DNA from: Mycolicibacterium aurum
GTDB lineage: Bacteria; Actinomycetota; Actinomycetes; Mycobacteriales; Mycobacteriaceae
Length of the DNA: 64,000 nucleotides
NCBI RefSeq assembly: GCF_900637195.1
Contig: NZ_LR134356.1
Coordinates: 2,542,001 to 2,606,000, forward strand
Reading direction: 5' to 3'
Shown in pieces: positions 23,554 to 30,580 of this stretch (position 1 is its first letter; each line of letters opens with the position of its first letter). Below the pieces are notes generated by a model. That model was not told where the DNA came from. It worked only from the letters and a program-made list of their open reading frames with translations, and did not search any database. A program made the position numbers and the translations under genes.

Positions 23554-25323
23554 TTAGGACGATGCCCCATCGGCCCCGTTGGTGCCGTTGGTGCCGTTCG
23601 CTCCGTTGGCGCCGCTGCTACCGCTGGCGCCGGCCTTGCCGGTTCCGCCGTTGGTGCCGTTGGCGCCGCTGGCACCGCTGGCGCCGCTGGCGCCGTTCGC
23701 ACCGCTGGTGCCGGCTGCGCCCGCGTGGCTGAACGTTCCGCCCGGATCGGCAATGCCGGCTGAACCGCCGCCACCGCCGGCCCCACCGCTGCCGCCTGCC
23801 GCGCCCGAGCCGCCGCTGCCGCCGCTGCCGCCGCTGCCGCCGGTTCCGCCGGTTCCGCCCGGACCACCCGAATCGCCGGAGCCGCCCAGTCCGCCCTTGC
23901 CGCCGACACCCGTGGGGCCACCACCGGTGCCTGCGCCGCCTGCGCCACCGACGCCGCCGTTGCCGCCCGCGTCGCCTGCGCCGCCGGTGCCACCGGTTCC
24001 GCCGGTGCCGCCGGTTCCGCCGTTGCCGCCGGCTTCGCCGGTTCCACCGACGCCGCCGGTTCCGCCGACGCCGCCGTTGCCGGCATTGCCGCCGCCGCCA
24101 TAGAAGCCGCCCTTGCCGCCGTTGCCGCCGTTACCCGCCTGGCCGCCGACTGTGCCGGTGCCGCCGACGCCTGTGGCGTTGGAGCCTGTTCCGCCCGTCC
24201 CGCCGACTGCTCCGACTCCGCCGGATTCGCCCGCGGCACCGATGCCACCTGCGCCACCGTTGCCGCCGTTGCCACCGCTTGCCGCCCCGGTGGTGCTCGT
24301 GGCAGCGCCACCTGCGCCACCTGCGCCGCCCGTCGTCACGCCGGTTCCACCGGCACCACCGTCAGCGCCGTTACCGCCGACAGCCACGGCATTGGTTCCG
24401 GTGGTCGTCGCCGCACCGCCTGCACCGCCCGCTCCGCCGTTGGCTCCGGGAGTGCCGGCACCGCCGATCGCGCCGTTGCCGCCAGTCGCCAGAGGCGCCG
24501 TTCCTGCCACCGCGCCGCCTGCGCCGCCCGCGCCGCCCGGATTACCGGGGCTGCCCGGCGCACCATTGCCGCCGGTGACCGTCGTCGCTGCACCCGCGGC
24601 TCCCGCGGCTCCCGCGGCACCGCTGGCTGTGGGGTTCACGCCGTTGGCGCCGGTCGCACCGATGGCTCCGATCTCACCCGCCGTGCCGTCAGTGGCCGTG
24701 CCGGTGCCCGTCGTCCCGATGGTGCCGAGTGCGCCGTTGCCGCCGACGCCGCCGTTACCACCGTGCCCGACCAGCGCGAACATTCCCGCATCGCCGCCGT
24801 TGCCGCCGTTCGCCGACGTTCCGCCCGCGCCGCCTGCACCGCCGTTGCCGAAGAACAGACCGCCCTTGCCGCCGTTACCACCGGCCACTCCCGCGGCGCC
24901 TGATCCGCCGATTCCGCCGTAGCCGATCAACAGGCCGGCGTTTCCTCCGTTGGCCCCGGTACCCGCCAGACCGTTGGCCCCGTTGCCGATGAAGATATTG
25001 ACGACGGGCACGTAGCCGATCAACCCGATCAGGTTGTAGAGGGGCGCATTGATGAATATGTCGTGCCCGGGTTCACACGGACAATCTTGAATGGCAGCGT
25101 TCAGCGCATTGGGGGTGACCGCGAGGGCGTTATTCGACCCAAAGAGACTGAGGTTGCCCGACAAACACCCCGCCAGCGACGGATCGCACTGCGTTGTCGC
25201 TGGTGACAACGGTGCAGACAGCGCCGGGGCCGCCTGTGCTGTGGCCGGAGAGGCAAGTGCGAATACAGCACCCGCGCCTGCCGCGGCGATTCCCGTTGCG
25301 CACGGATAGACGAAATTTTTCAT
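23554..25323 (-). CDS. Secreted PGRS-like Gly-rich repeat protein without a PE domain
   Basis: A 589-residue protein. Residues 1-31 form a Sec signal peptide (MKNFVYP, a small-residue hydrophobic core, likely cleavage after AQA). Residues 32-111 are a unique region with four Cys (46, 53, 81, 83) and a hydrophobic patch YNLIGLIGYVPVVNIFIG. From about residue 112 the sequence IGNGANGLAGTGANGG opens a long GG-N/A/T repeat domain like the PGRS region of PE_PGRS proteins, where a similar block follows the PE domain. The last 60 residues shift to Gly-X-Y triplets. No PE domain is present. ATG 25323 is preceded by CAGGAG. A strong terminator follows. Cell-surface or cell-wall location is likely; function unknown. 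Confidence 0.85.
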   Translation of the reverse strand: MKNFVYPCATGIAAAGAGAVFALASPATAQAAPALSAPLSPATTQCDPSLAGCLSGNLSLFGSNNALAVTPNALNAAIQDCPCEPGHDIFINAPLYNLIGLIGYVPVVNIFIGNGANGLAGTGANGGNAGLLIGYGGIGGSGAAGVAGGNGGKGGLFFGNGGAGGAGGTSANGGNGGDAGMFALVGHGGNGGVGGNGALGTIGTTGTGTATDGTAGEIGAIGATGANGVNPTASGAAGAAGAAGAATTVTGGNGAPGSPGNPGGAGGAGGAVAGTAPLATGGNGAIGGAGTPGANGGAGGAGGAATTTGTNAVAVGGNGADGGAGGTGVTTGGAGGAGGAATSTTGAASGGNGGNGGAGGIGAAGESGGVGAVGGTGGTGSNATGVGGTGTVGGQAGNGGNGGKGGFYGGGGNAGNGGVGGTGGVGGTGEAGGNGGTGGTGGTGGTGGAGDAGGNGGVGGAGGAGTGGGPTGVGGKGGLGGSGDSGGPGGTGGTGGSGGSGGSGGSGAAGGSGGAGGGGGSAGIADPGGTFSHAGAAGTSGANGASGASGASGANGTNGGTGKAGASGSSGANGANGTNGTNGADGASS

Positions 25324-25765
25324 GTGAAAACTCCTGTTTCGATACTGCTGTCGTCCGGCCTGGCGGCCCCACGTGTGTTTCACCTTTTCGGTGACTAACT
25401 CTTTGTGCGTGCATCATGTGCGGCACCCCTCGAATCGCCCACAATGAATGGCTTGTGCCATCAATTTCGCAACACAAAGGAAGAAATGGCGGCGCGACCT
25501 CAATGCAGCTGCAAAGGCCGCGGTCGTCCGAAAAGTAAAGGTGTGGCGATACTGCCGCCGCGTCAGACGCGCGAATATGCGCCCGCGAGACAGTGTCGGA
25601 GAAAGGGAACATCGCGGCTGTAAAAGCGCCGGTGACCGAGACTGGTCGTTCCTGGCGACGTCGCGTCGCCACTGCCCCCTCGCAAGTCGGGGCCATTGCG
25701 TTGGTCACGACTGGTTCGAAAAAACTTCGATAAACATCGATGTATCCCGAACAATAGGCTTTGCT

Positions 25766-25788
25766 TCGTGATGTGTCAACCATCACGA
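25766..25788. promoter_or_regulatory. 8-bp perfect inverted repeat
   Basis: TCGTGATG (25766-25773) and CATCACGA (25781-25788) are separated by 7 nt. Size and spacing fit a dimeric repressor site or a small RNA hairpin. Its target is unknown. Confidence 0.35.
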
Positions 25789-26268
25789 CATCCCTGTCCA
25801 GCAAACACTATATGGCGACGCTTTTATGTGTTCCCCAGATCGGAGACCCTTCGGCAGCAGCCCACAGTCCTGAGTGGGGCTCTGCCCCGGTGCGGCTTGG
25901 CCTTCAACGGAAGAACATCCGGTAAATCACCTCTGAACTGCTATGAATACCCCACGCCGGCATCGACGCGGTGTCAGCGGCACCACCCTTGAGGTGGCCG
26001 TTCATGCCGTCCGGGCCGCCGGTCCGCTCGTCCGTCAACCGCGGGACCGCGCTCCGCTAATATGCAGCAGGCAAAACATCGTTCTTGGTAGTAACTATCT
26101 CGTCATATTTGCGGAGAGCCAAAACGTCGGATGACGGGGTGTTTGCTACGCGGGCATCAGGCGACGGATTTCTCGATGATTTGGCAGCGTTGCGAGCGGA
26201 GTGCAATTCGCTGACCGTCACTGGGAGTCCGCGAAAATTCCGGTGGTCTGTTCCGAGGTGAAACAAAT

Positions 26269-26318
26269 GCACAGAATGTGGGTCGCCGGATTGAGCCGGT
26301 GTCCGTCACATTCTGCGC
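26269..26318. repeat. Long interrupted inverted repeat in the gene-free region
   Basis: GCACAGAATGTG (26269-26280) pairs with CACATTCTGCGC (26307-26318) over 12 bp with one mismatch; nine central pairs are perfect. The 26-nt loop contains CCGG-N6-CCGG, which can form an inner stem. It lies about 110 bp upstream of DUF3097. Confidence 0.5.
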
Positions 26319-26415
26319 GCCTGTCGCTCGGCCCGCCGTGCCTGTGACGAAGAGAAATACCGAAGTAGCGGGCGACACACGGGTGACGGTGAGTGAAGAC
26401 GGCCCCGCCTCTTCC

Positions 26416-26427
26416 TAGGATCACCCG
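26416..26427 (+). promoter_or_regulatory. Putative leaderless promoter (-10 TAGGAT) of the DUF3097 gene
   Basis: TAGGAT at 26416-26421 is followed after 6 nt by GTG 26428, with no convincing ribosome site. This fits mycobacterial leaderless transcription. Confidence 0.45.
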
Positions 26428-27267
26428 GTGGCAGATCGCTATGGCGCCGACATCCTGGCCGACAACCCGCACCGCGCCCGCAGGCCCCGTTCCACCGAAC
26501 AGCAGATCGAGATGGGGATGGTCGTCGAAGACGCCCAGACCGGCTTCGTCGGCGCCGTGGTCCGGGTGGAGTACGGCCGGATGGAGTTGGAGGACCGCAA
26601 CGGTCGTACCAAGCCGTTCCCGGTCGGTCCGGGCTATCTCATCGACGGCAAGCCCGTCATCCTGACCGCTCCGAAGCGGGCGGCGCCCGCGGCGACGCGC
26701 ACCGCCTCCGGCTCGGTGGCGGTCAGGGGCGTGCGCGCGAAAGTCGCGCTACCCAGCCGCATCTACGTCGAGGGCCGGCACGACGCCGAGCTCGTCGAGC
26801 AGGTGTGGGGCGAGGACCTGCGGATCGAGGGCGTCGTCGTGGAGTTCCTGGGCGGCGTCGACGACCTGACCGACATCGTCGCCGACTTCCGGCCGGATGC
26901 GGGGCGGCGGTTGGGAGTGCTGGTCGATCACCTGGTGGCGGGTTCCAAGGAGGCGCGCATCGCGGAAGCCGTCCGTCGCGGGCCGGGCGGGGAGCACACA
27001 CTGGTCGTCGGGCACCCGTTCATCGACATCTGGCAGGCGGTGAAGCCGGCCCGGATCGGGGTGGCGCAGTGGCCGGTGATTCCGAAGGGCCAGGACTGGA
27101 AGCACGGTGTCTGCGCGGCGCTGGGCTGGAAGCACCGCGACCAGTCCGATATCGCCGCGGCGTGGCAGAAGATCCGCGGCCGGGTTCGGGACTGGACCGA
27201 CCTGGAACCCGAGTTGATCGGGCGGGTCGAAGAGTTGATCGACTTCGTGACACAACCTGCGTCGTGA
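26428..27267 (+). CDS. DUF3097 family protein with Toprim-like motif
   Basis: A 279-residue actinobacterial protein of the DUF3097 family, function not established. The N-terminal 90 residues form a small beta-rich region (MVVEDAQTGFVGAVVRVEYG). The C-terminal part opens with RIYVEGRHDAELVEQVWG, contains LGVLVDHLVAGSKEARIA and EHTLVVGHPFIDIW, and so shows the Glu...Asp arrangement of a Toprim fold as in primases, topoisomerases and RNase M5. That suggests a Mg2+-dependent nucleic-acid enzyme, as inference. GTG 26428 is supported by a -10 box 6 nt upstream. rarA follows 20 bp later, so a role in DNA maintenance would be consistent. Confidence 0.85.
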   Translation: MADRYGADILADNPHRARRPRSTEQQIEMGMVVEDAQTGFVGAVVRVEYGRMELEDRNGRTKPFPVGPGYLIDGKPVILTAPKRAAPAATRTASGSVAVRGVRAKVALPSRIYVEGRHDAELVEQVWGEDLRIEGVVVEFLGGVDDLTDIVADFRPDAGRRLGVLVDHLVAGSKEARIAEAVRRGPGGEHTLVVGHPFIDIWQAVKPARIGVAQWPVIPKGQDWKHGVCAALGWKHRDQSDIAAAWQKIRGRVRDWTDLEPELIGRVEELIDFVTQPAS

Positions 27268-27287
27268 GGCAGTGGTAAGCAGAGAGC

Positions 27288-28628
27288 GTGTCCGAGAGCC
27301 TGTTCGACGTTCCCGGTGAACCCTCGGCGCCCGCCGCGGGTCCGGCGGGCGCGTCGTCGCCGTTGGCGGTCCGGATGCGTCCGGTCTCGCTGGACGAGGT
27401 GGTCGGCCAGGGCCACCTACTCAAGCCGAACTCGCCGCTGCGTCGCCTCGTCGAGGGTTCCGGTGCCGCATCGGTGATCCTCTACGGTCCACCCGGCACC
27501 GGCAAGACCACGCTTGCGTCGATGATCTCCCAGGCCACGGGTCGCCGGTTCGAAGCGCTGTCGGCACTGTCTGCAGGGGTCAAGGAAGTGCGGGCCGTGA
27601 TCGACGTGGCTCGGCAGGCGTCGATGCGCGGTGAACAGACCGTGCTGTTCATCGACGAGGTTCACCGGTTCTCGAAGACGCAACAGGACGCGCTCTTGGC
27701 GGCGGTGGAGAACCGGGTGGTCCTGCTGGTGGCTGCGACCACCGAGAACCCGTCGTTCTCGGTGGTCGCTCCGCTCCTGAGCCGCTCACTGATCCTGCAG
27801 CTGCAGCCGCTGGCTCCCGAGGACATCGGCACGGTGATCCGTCGTGCCATCGACGACGAACGTGGCTTCGGCGGCAAGGTCGCCGTCACCGAGGACGCAA
27901 TCGAGCAACTTGTGCAGCTGTCGGCAGGCGACGCGCGCCGGGCGCTCACCGCGCTGGAGGTGGCCTCCGAAACCGTCACAGCGTCAGGTGAGACGGTCAC
28001 CGTGGAGGTCATCGAGCAATCTCTCGACAAGGCCGCCGTGCGCTATGACCGCGACGGCGATCAGCACTACGACGTCGTCAGCGCATTCATCAAGTCGGTC
28101 CGCGGCTCCGATGTCGATGCGGCACTGCACTATCTGGCCCGGATGCTGGTCGCGGGGGAGGACCCGCGCTTTGTCGCACGCCGGTTGATGATCCTGGCCA
28201 GCGAGGACATCGGCATGGCCGACCCGACGGCGCTGCCCACGGCGGTGGCCGCAGCGCAGACCGTGCAGCTGATCGGCATGCCGGAGGCGCAGCTGACACT
28301 GGCGCACGCCACGGTCCATCTGGCGACGGCCCCGAAATCGAACGCGGTGACCACCGCCCTGGGCGCGGCGATGGCCGACATCCGCGCCGGTAAGGCGGGC
28401 CTTGTCCCGGCGCATCTGCGCGACGGCCACTACTCGGGAGCTCAGAAGCTCGGTAACGCGGTCGGCTACAGGTATGCCCACGATGATCCCGATGGTGTTG
28501 TGCCGCAACAATATCCGCCGGACGATCTGGTCGGGGTGGATTACTACCGGCCGACCACGCACGGCGCGGAGCGTGAGATCTCGACGCGGCTCGACAAGCT
28601 GCGGGCCATCATCCGCCGCACACGCTGA
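27288..28628 (+). CDS. rarA: Replication-associated recombination protein A (AAA+ ATPase)
   Basis: A 446-residue AAA+ ATPase of the RarA/MgsA/WRNIP1 family that acts at stalled replication forks and displaces duplex ends. Seen are [16 protein letters not shown] at the N-terminus, Walker [13 protein letters not shown], Walker [20 protein letters not shown], sensor 1 [11 protein letters not shown], and the C-terminal tetramerisation region with [28 protein letters not shown] and [10 protein letters not shown]. The length matches the family. Its neighbourhood (upstream of yjbQ and alaS) follows my recollection of the M. tuberculosis Rv2559c order. GTG 27288 gives the conserved short N-terminus ESLFDVPGE. 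Confidence 0.96.
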   Translation: MSESLFDVPGEPSAPAAGPAGASSPLAVRMRPVSLDEVVGQGHLLKPNSPLRRLVEGSGAASVILYGPPGTGKTTLASMISQATGRRFEALSALSAGVKEVRAVIDVARQASMRGEQTVLFIDEVHRFSKTQQDALLAAVENRVVLLVAATTENPSFSVVAPLLSRSLILQLQPLAPEDIGTVIRRAIDDERGFGGKVAVTEDAIEQLVQLSAGDARRALTALEVASETVTASGETVTVEVIEQSLDKAAVRYDRDGDQHYDVVSAFIKSVRGSDVDAALHYLARMLVAGEDPRFVARRLMILASEDIGMADPTALPTAVAAAQTVQLIGMPEAQLTLAHATVHLATAPKSNAVTTALGAAMADIRAGKAGLVPAHLRDGHYSGAQKLGNAVGYRYAHDDPDGVVPQQYPPDDLVGVDYYRPTTHGAEREISTRLDKLRAIIRRTR

Positions 28629-28646
28629 CGTTCGCGCCCAACCCTC

Positions 28647-28676
28647 TTGACACCGTCGTTCGTCGCACCCTAGTCT
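28647..28676 (+). promoter_or_regulatory. Putative promoter of the ArsR/SRPBCC pair
   Basis: TTGACA (28647-28652) and TAGTCT (28671-28676) with an 18-nt spacer. Immediately downstream are the palindromes CAATCGATTG (28686-28695) and TTGATCAA (28693-28700), plus TTGATCA again at 28709-28715, which may form the operator for the encoded ArsR protein. Confidence 0.5.
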
Positions 28677-28715
28677 TTAATCAACCAATCGATTGATCAA
28701 AAGAAAGGTTGATCA

Positions 28716-29078
28716 TTGGCAGATGATGGCGATGCCGACACCCGATTGGACCGTGCCTTCCTCGCGTTGGCCGATCCCGTCCGGCGCGCGATGGTGGCGC
28801 GACTGTCCCGTGGACCAGCGACGGTCAACGAGCTCGCGGCACCGTTCGCCATCACCAAACAGGCGGTGTCCAAGCACATTCAGGTGCTGGAGCAGGCGGG
28901 GCTGGTCACCAGGAGCCGCGATGCGCAGCGCAGACCCGTGCACCTGGACGCCGCCGCGCTGGAGGCACTGACCGCGTGGATCGATCGCTACCGGCTGGAC
29001 GCCGAACGCAACTACCGCCGGCTCGATGCGCTGCTGGCGCAGACATCACCACCGATACCGAAGGAGACGCAGACATGA
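28716..29078 (+). CDS. ArsR family transcriptional regulator
   Basis: A 120-residue winged-helix repressor. The HTH region is DPVRRAMVARLSRGPATVNELAA, then PFAITKQAVSKHIQVLEQAGL and the wing VTRSRDAQRRPVHLDA, the common pattern of ArsR proteins paired with SRPBCC genes. No metal-binding CxC motif is present, so it is unlikely to be a classical metal sensor. The start is TTG 28716 with AAAGAAAGG upstream at good spacing. The gene overlaps the SRPBCC gene by 4 bp (ATGA). Palindromic ATCGAT/TTGATC sequences between promoter and start suggest autoregulation. Confidence 0.9.
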   Translation: MADDGDADTRLDRAFLALADPVRRAMVARLSRGPATVNELAAPFAITKQAVSKHIQVLEQAGLVTRSRDAQRRPVHLDAAALEALTAWIDRYRLDAERNYRRLDALLAQTSPPIPKETQT

Positions 29079-29542
29079 CGAACGCCTTGGACCTCACCGC
29101 CCCGGTCGACACACTGGCGATGGAGTTCTCCCGGGAATTCGACGCTCCGGTCGAGGCCCTGTACCGTGCGCACGCCGACCCGGCACTGGTCGCGCAGTGG
29201 CTGGGTCCGCACGGGCTGGAGATGGAGGTCACCGAGTGGAACTTCCAGAGCCACGGGGGCTACCGCTACACGCACAGCAACGAGCACGGGACGTTCGGGT
29301 TCAACGGCACTTTTCACACCGTGCGACCGAACGAATTCATACTGCAGACCTTCGAATTCGAGGGTGCGCCGGACATGGTGAACATCGAGTTCCTGTGGTT
29401 CGACGATCTCGCCGACGGCCGGTCGCGGCTCCGCGGCCGATCGATCTGCCCGAACACCGAGGCGCGGGACGCGCTGCTGTCCTCGGGGATGGAGGGCGGG
29501 ATGACCGAGAGCTACGAAAAGCTGGACGCGCTACTAAGGTGA
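29075..29542 (+). CDS. SRPBCC / AHSA1-like domain protein
   Basis: A 155-residue protein of the START-like SRPBCC superfamily (activator of Hsp90 ATPase homologue 1-like), which folds around a hydrophobic ligand cavity. Family features are EFSREFDAPVEALYRAHADP, the QWLGPHGLEMEVTEWNFQSH run (read in two parts), GGYRYTHSN and the final helix GMEGGMTESYEKLDALL. ATG 29075 overlaps the ArsR stop. Pairs of ArsR regulator plus AHSA1-like protein are common in actinobacteria and are often assigned to stress or detoxification without firm evidence. Ligand unknown. Confidence 0.88.
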   Translation: MTNALDLTAPVDTLAMEFSREFDAPVEALYRAHADPALVAQWLGPHGLEMEVTEWNFQSHGGYRYTHSNEHGTFGFNGTFHTVRPNEFILQTFEFEGAPDMVNIEFLWFDDLADGRSRLRGRSICPNTEARDALLSSGMEGGMTESYEKLDALLR

Positions 29543-29583
29543 ACGAAAACCTCTGCGCCCCAAACGGACTGGAGAAAGAGGCA

Positions 29584-29613
29584 ATCCCGGCTGGTCGGGG
29601 GCCCAGCCGGGAT
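29584..29613. terminator. Bidirectional terminator between SRPBCC and GlsB-like genes
   Basis: Perfect 11-bp inverted repeat, ATCCCGGCTGG (29584-29594) and CCAGCCGGGAT (29603-29613), loop of 8 nt, between two convergent genes. Confidence 0.75.
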
Positions 29614-29639
29614 CACCATGCGTGGTGTCTCAGATGCGA

Positions 29640-29948
29640 TTACCGCAGGATGCCTGAGCGCCGACGGCCCAGCACTCCGGTCTTGCGGCGGCCCATGAGC
29701 GCCGTCAAGAGGGCGACACCTGCCGCCGCCACAACGACCTGGACGAGCAATTCGAGCCAGTCCACACCGCCGGTGACCGTCGGAACGCCGATGGCCCTGG
29801 CCAGTGCCGTGCCGATGAACGCCGACACGATGCCGACCAGGATGGTGAGCAACATGCCGATCGGCTGCTTGCCGGGCAGGGCCAGCCGGCCGAGGACGCC
29901 GACGACGATGCCGATGAGGATTGCGCTGATGATGCCGGTGATGGTCAT
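29640..29948 (-). CDS. GlsB/YeaQ/YmgE family (transglycosylase-associated) membrane protein
   Basis: A 102-residue small membrane protein. It has three hydrophobic segments: MTITGIISAILIGIVVGVLG, PIGMLLTILVGIVSAFIGTAL and LELLVQVVVAAAGVALLTAL, with the Gly-rich pattern of the GlsB/YeaQ group, often induced by envelope or general stress. The C-terminus is basic. ATG 29948 is preceded by GGAGGA. The gene is transcribed alone, convergent with the SRPBCC gene over a strong terminator and divergent from yjbQ. Function in mycobacteria is unknown. Confidence 0.85.
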   Translation of the reverse strand: MTITGIISAILIGIVVGVLGRLALPGKQPIGMLLTILVGIVSAFIGTALARAIGVPTVTGGVDWLELLVQVVVAAAGVALLTALMGRRKTGVLGRRRSGILR

Positions 29949-30091
29949 GTCTTCCTCCAGTGGGTGCGGCTGTCGCTGAAGTACCCCTGGCGGATTTCGA
30001 ATAAACGCCGACGTCAATCGCCGGCGCCGAGAAGATCACCGTTCGCCGGTCGGCGGCCGCTCGGCTCAACACCACAGGGGAGTCATCCCTC

Positions 30092-30104
30092 TAACCTTGG
30101 TCGC
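30092..30104 (+). promoter_or_regulatory. Putative leaderless promoter (-10 TAACCT) of yjbQ
   Basis: TAACCT at 30092-30097 is followed after 7 nt by ATG 30105. No ribosome site lies between them. Confidence 0.4.
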
Positions 30105-30506
30105 ATGCACACCGAAGTCCTGGACGTCGACGCCTCCCGCCGCCGCATCGTCGACCTGACCGCCGCCGTCCGTGAATTCTGCGCCGCGCAGCGCGACGGT
30201 CTGTGCAACGTGTTCGTGCCGCACGCGACGGCCGGCGTGGCGATCATCGAGACCGGGGCGGGGTCCGACGACGATTTCGTCGACGCGCTGGAGCGTCTGT
30301 TGCCGCGCGACGACCGCTACCGGCACGCCCACGGTTCACCGGGTCACGGCGCCGACCACGTGTTGCCCGGCGTCGTCTCACCGTCGGTGACCGTGCCGGT
30401 GGCCGACGGCGAGCCGCTCCTGGGCACGTGGCAGAGCATCGTGCTGGTGGATCTGAACAGGGACAATCCCCGCCGGTCGGTGCGGTTGAGCTTCGTGTCG
30501 GGCTAG
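30105..30506 (+). CDS. YjbQ/UPF0047 family protein
   Basis: A 133-residue protein of the YjbQ (UPF0047) family, which forms trimers and in E. coli has a secondary thiamine-phosphate synthase activity of doubtful physiological meaning. Seen are [20 protein letters not shown], the [17 protein letters not shown] run with conserved acidic and His residues, [17 protein letters not shown] with the putative metal-binding His pair, and [15 protein letters not shown] 30105 is used because family homology begins there and a -10 box lies 7 nt upstream. It precedes alaS by 74 bp, as I recall for M. tuberculosis Rv2556c. Confidence 0.9.
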   Translation: MHTEVLDVDASRRRIVDLTAAVREFCAAQRDGLCNVFVPHATAGVAIIETGAGSDDDFVDALERLLPRDDRYRHAHGSPGHGADHVLPGVVSPSVTVPVADGEPLLGTWQSIVLVDLNRDNPRRSVRLSFVSG

Positions 30507-30580
30507 GGAAAGCGACCGGTATCCAAACGGTACTGTGGTGCGGTCGAGTATTCGCAGGTGACGGCAAAGGACAGCAGGAC

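Larger units (their letters stand above)
25324..26415. other. About 1.1 kb without a recognisable gene, several inverted repeats
   Basis: This stretch between the divergent PGRS-like and DUF3097 genes is visibly less GC-rich than its surroundings. Short open frames exist (for example 25448-25771 and 25943-26134) but lack ribosome sites and familiar motifs. Seen are an 8-bp inverted repeat at 25766-25788, a GGGGC-TCT-GCCCC hairpin at 25876-25888, a TCGAT/ATCGA repeat at 25727-25740, and a long interrupted stem at 26269-26318. It probably holds the PGRS-like promoter and may hold a small RNA or a decayed gene. Confidence 0.6.

Noticed and set aside
24113..24922. Pro-rich plus-strand open frame
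   Set aside because: Exact antisense of the GG-repeat region; poly-Pro is what such repeats give on the other strand.
23554..24990. CRISPR array or satellite
   Set aside because: The repetition is in a coding frame of GG-N/A codons with irregular spacing and no spacers.
25448..25771. Small plus-strand open frame (107 codons) in the gene-free region
   Set aside because: No ribosome site, no motif, and Arg-rich composition; retained only as part of the non-coding description.
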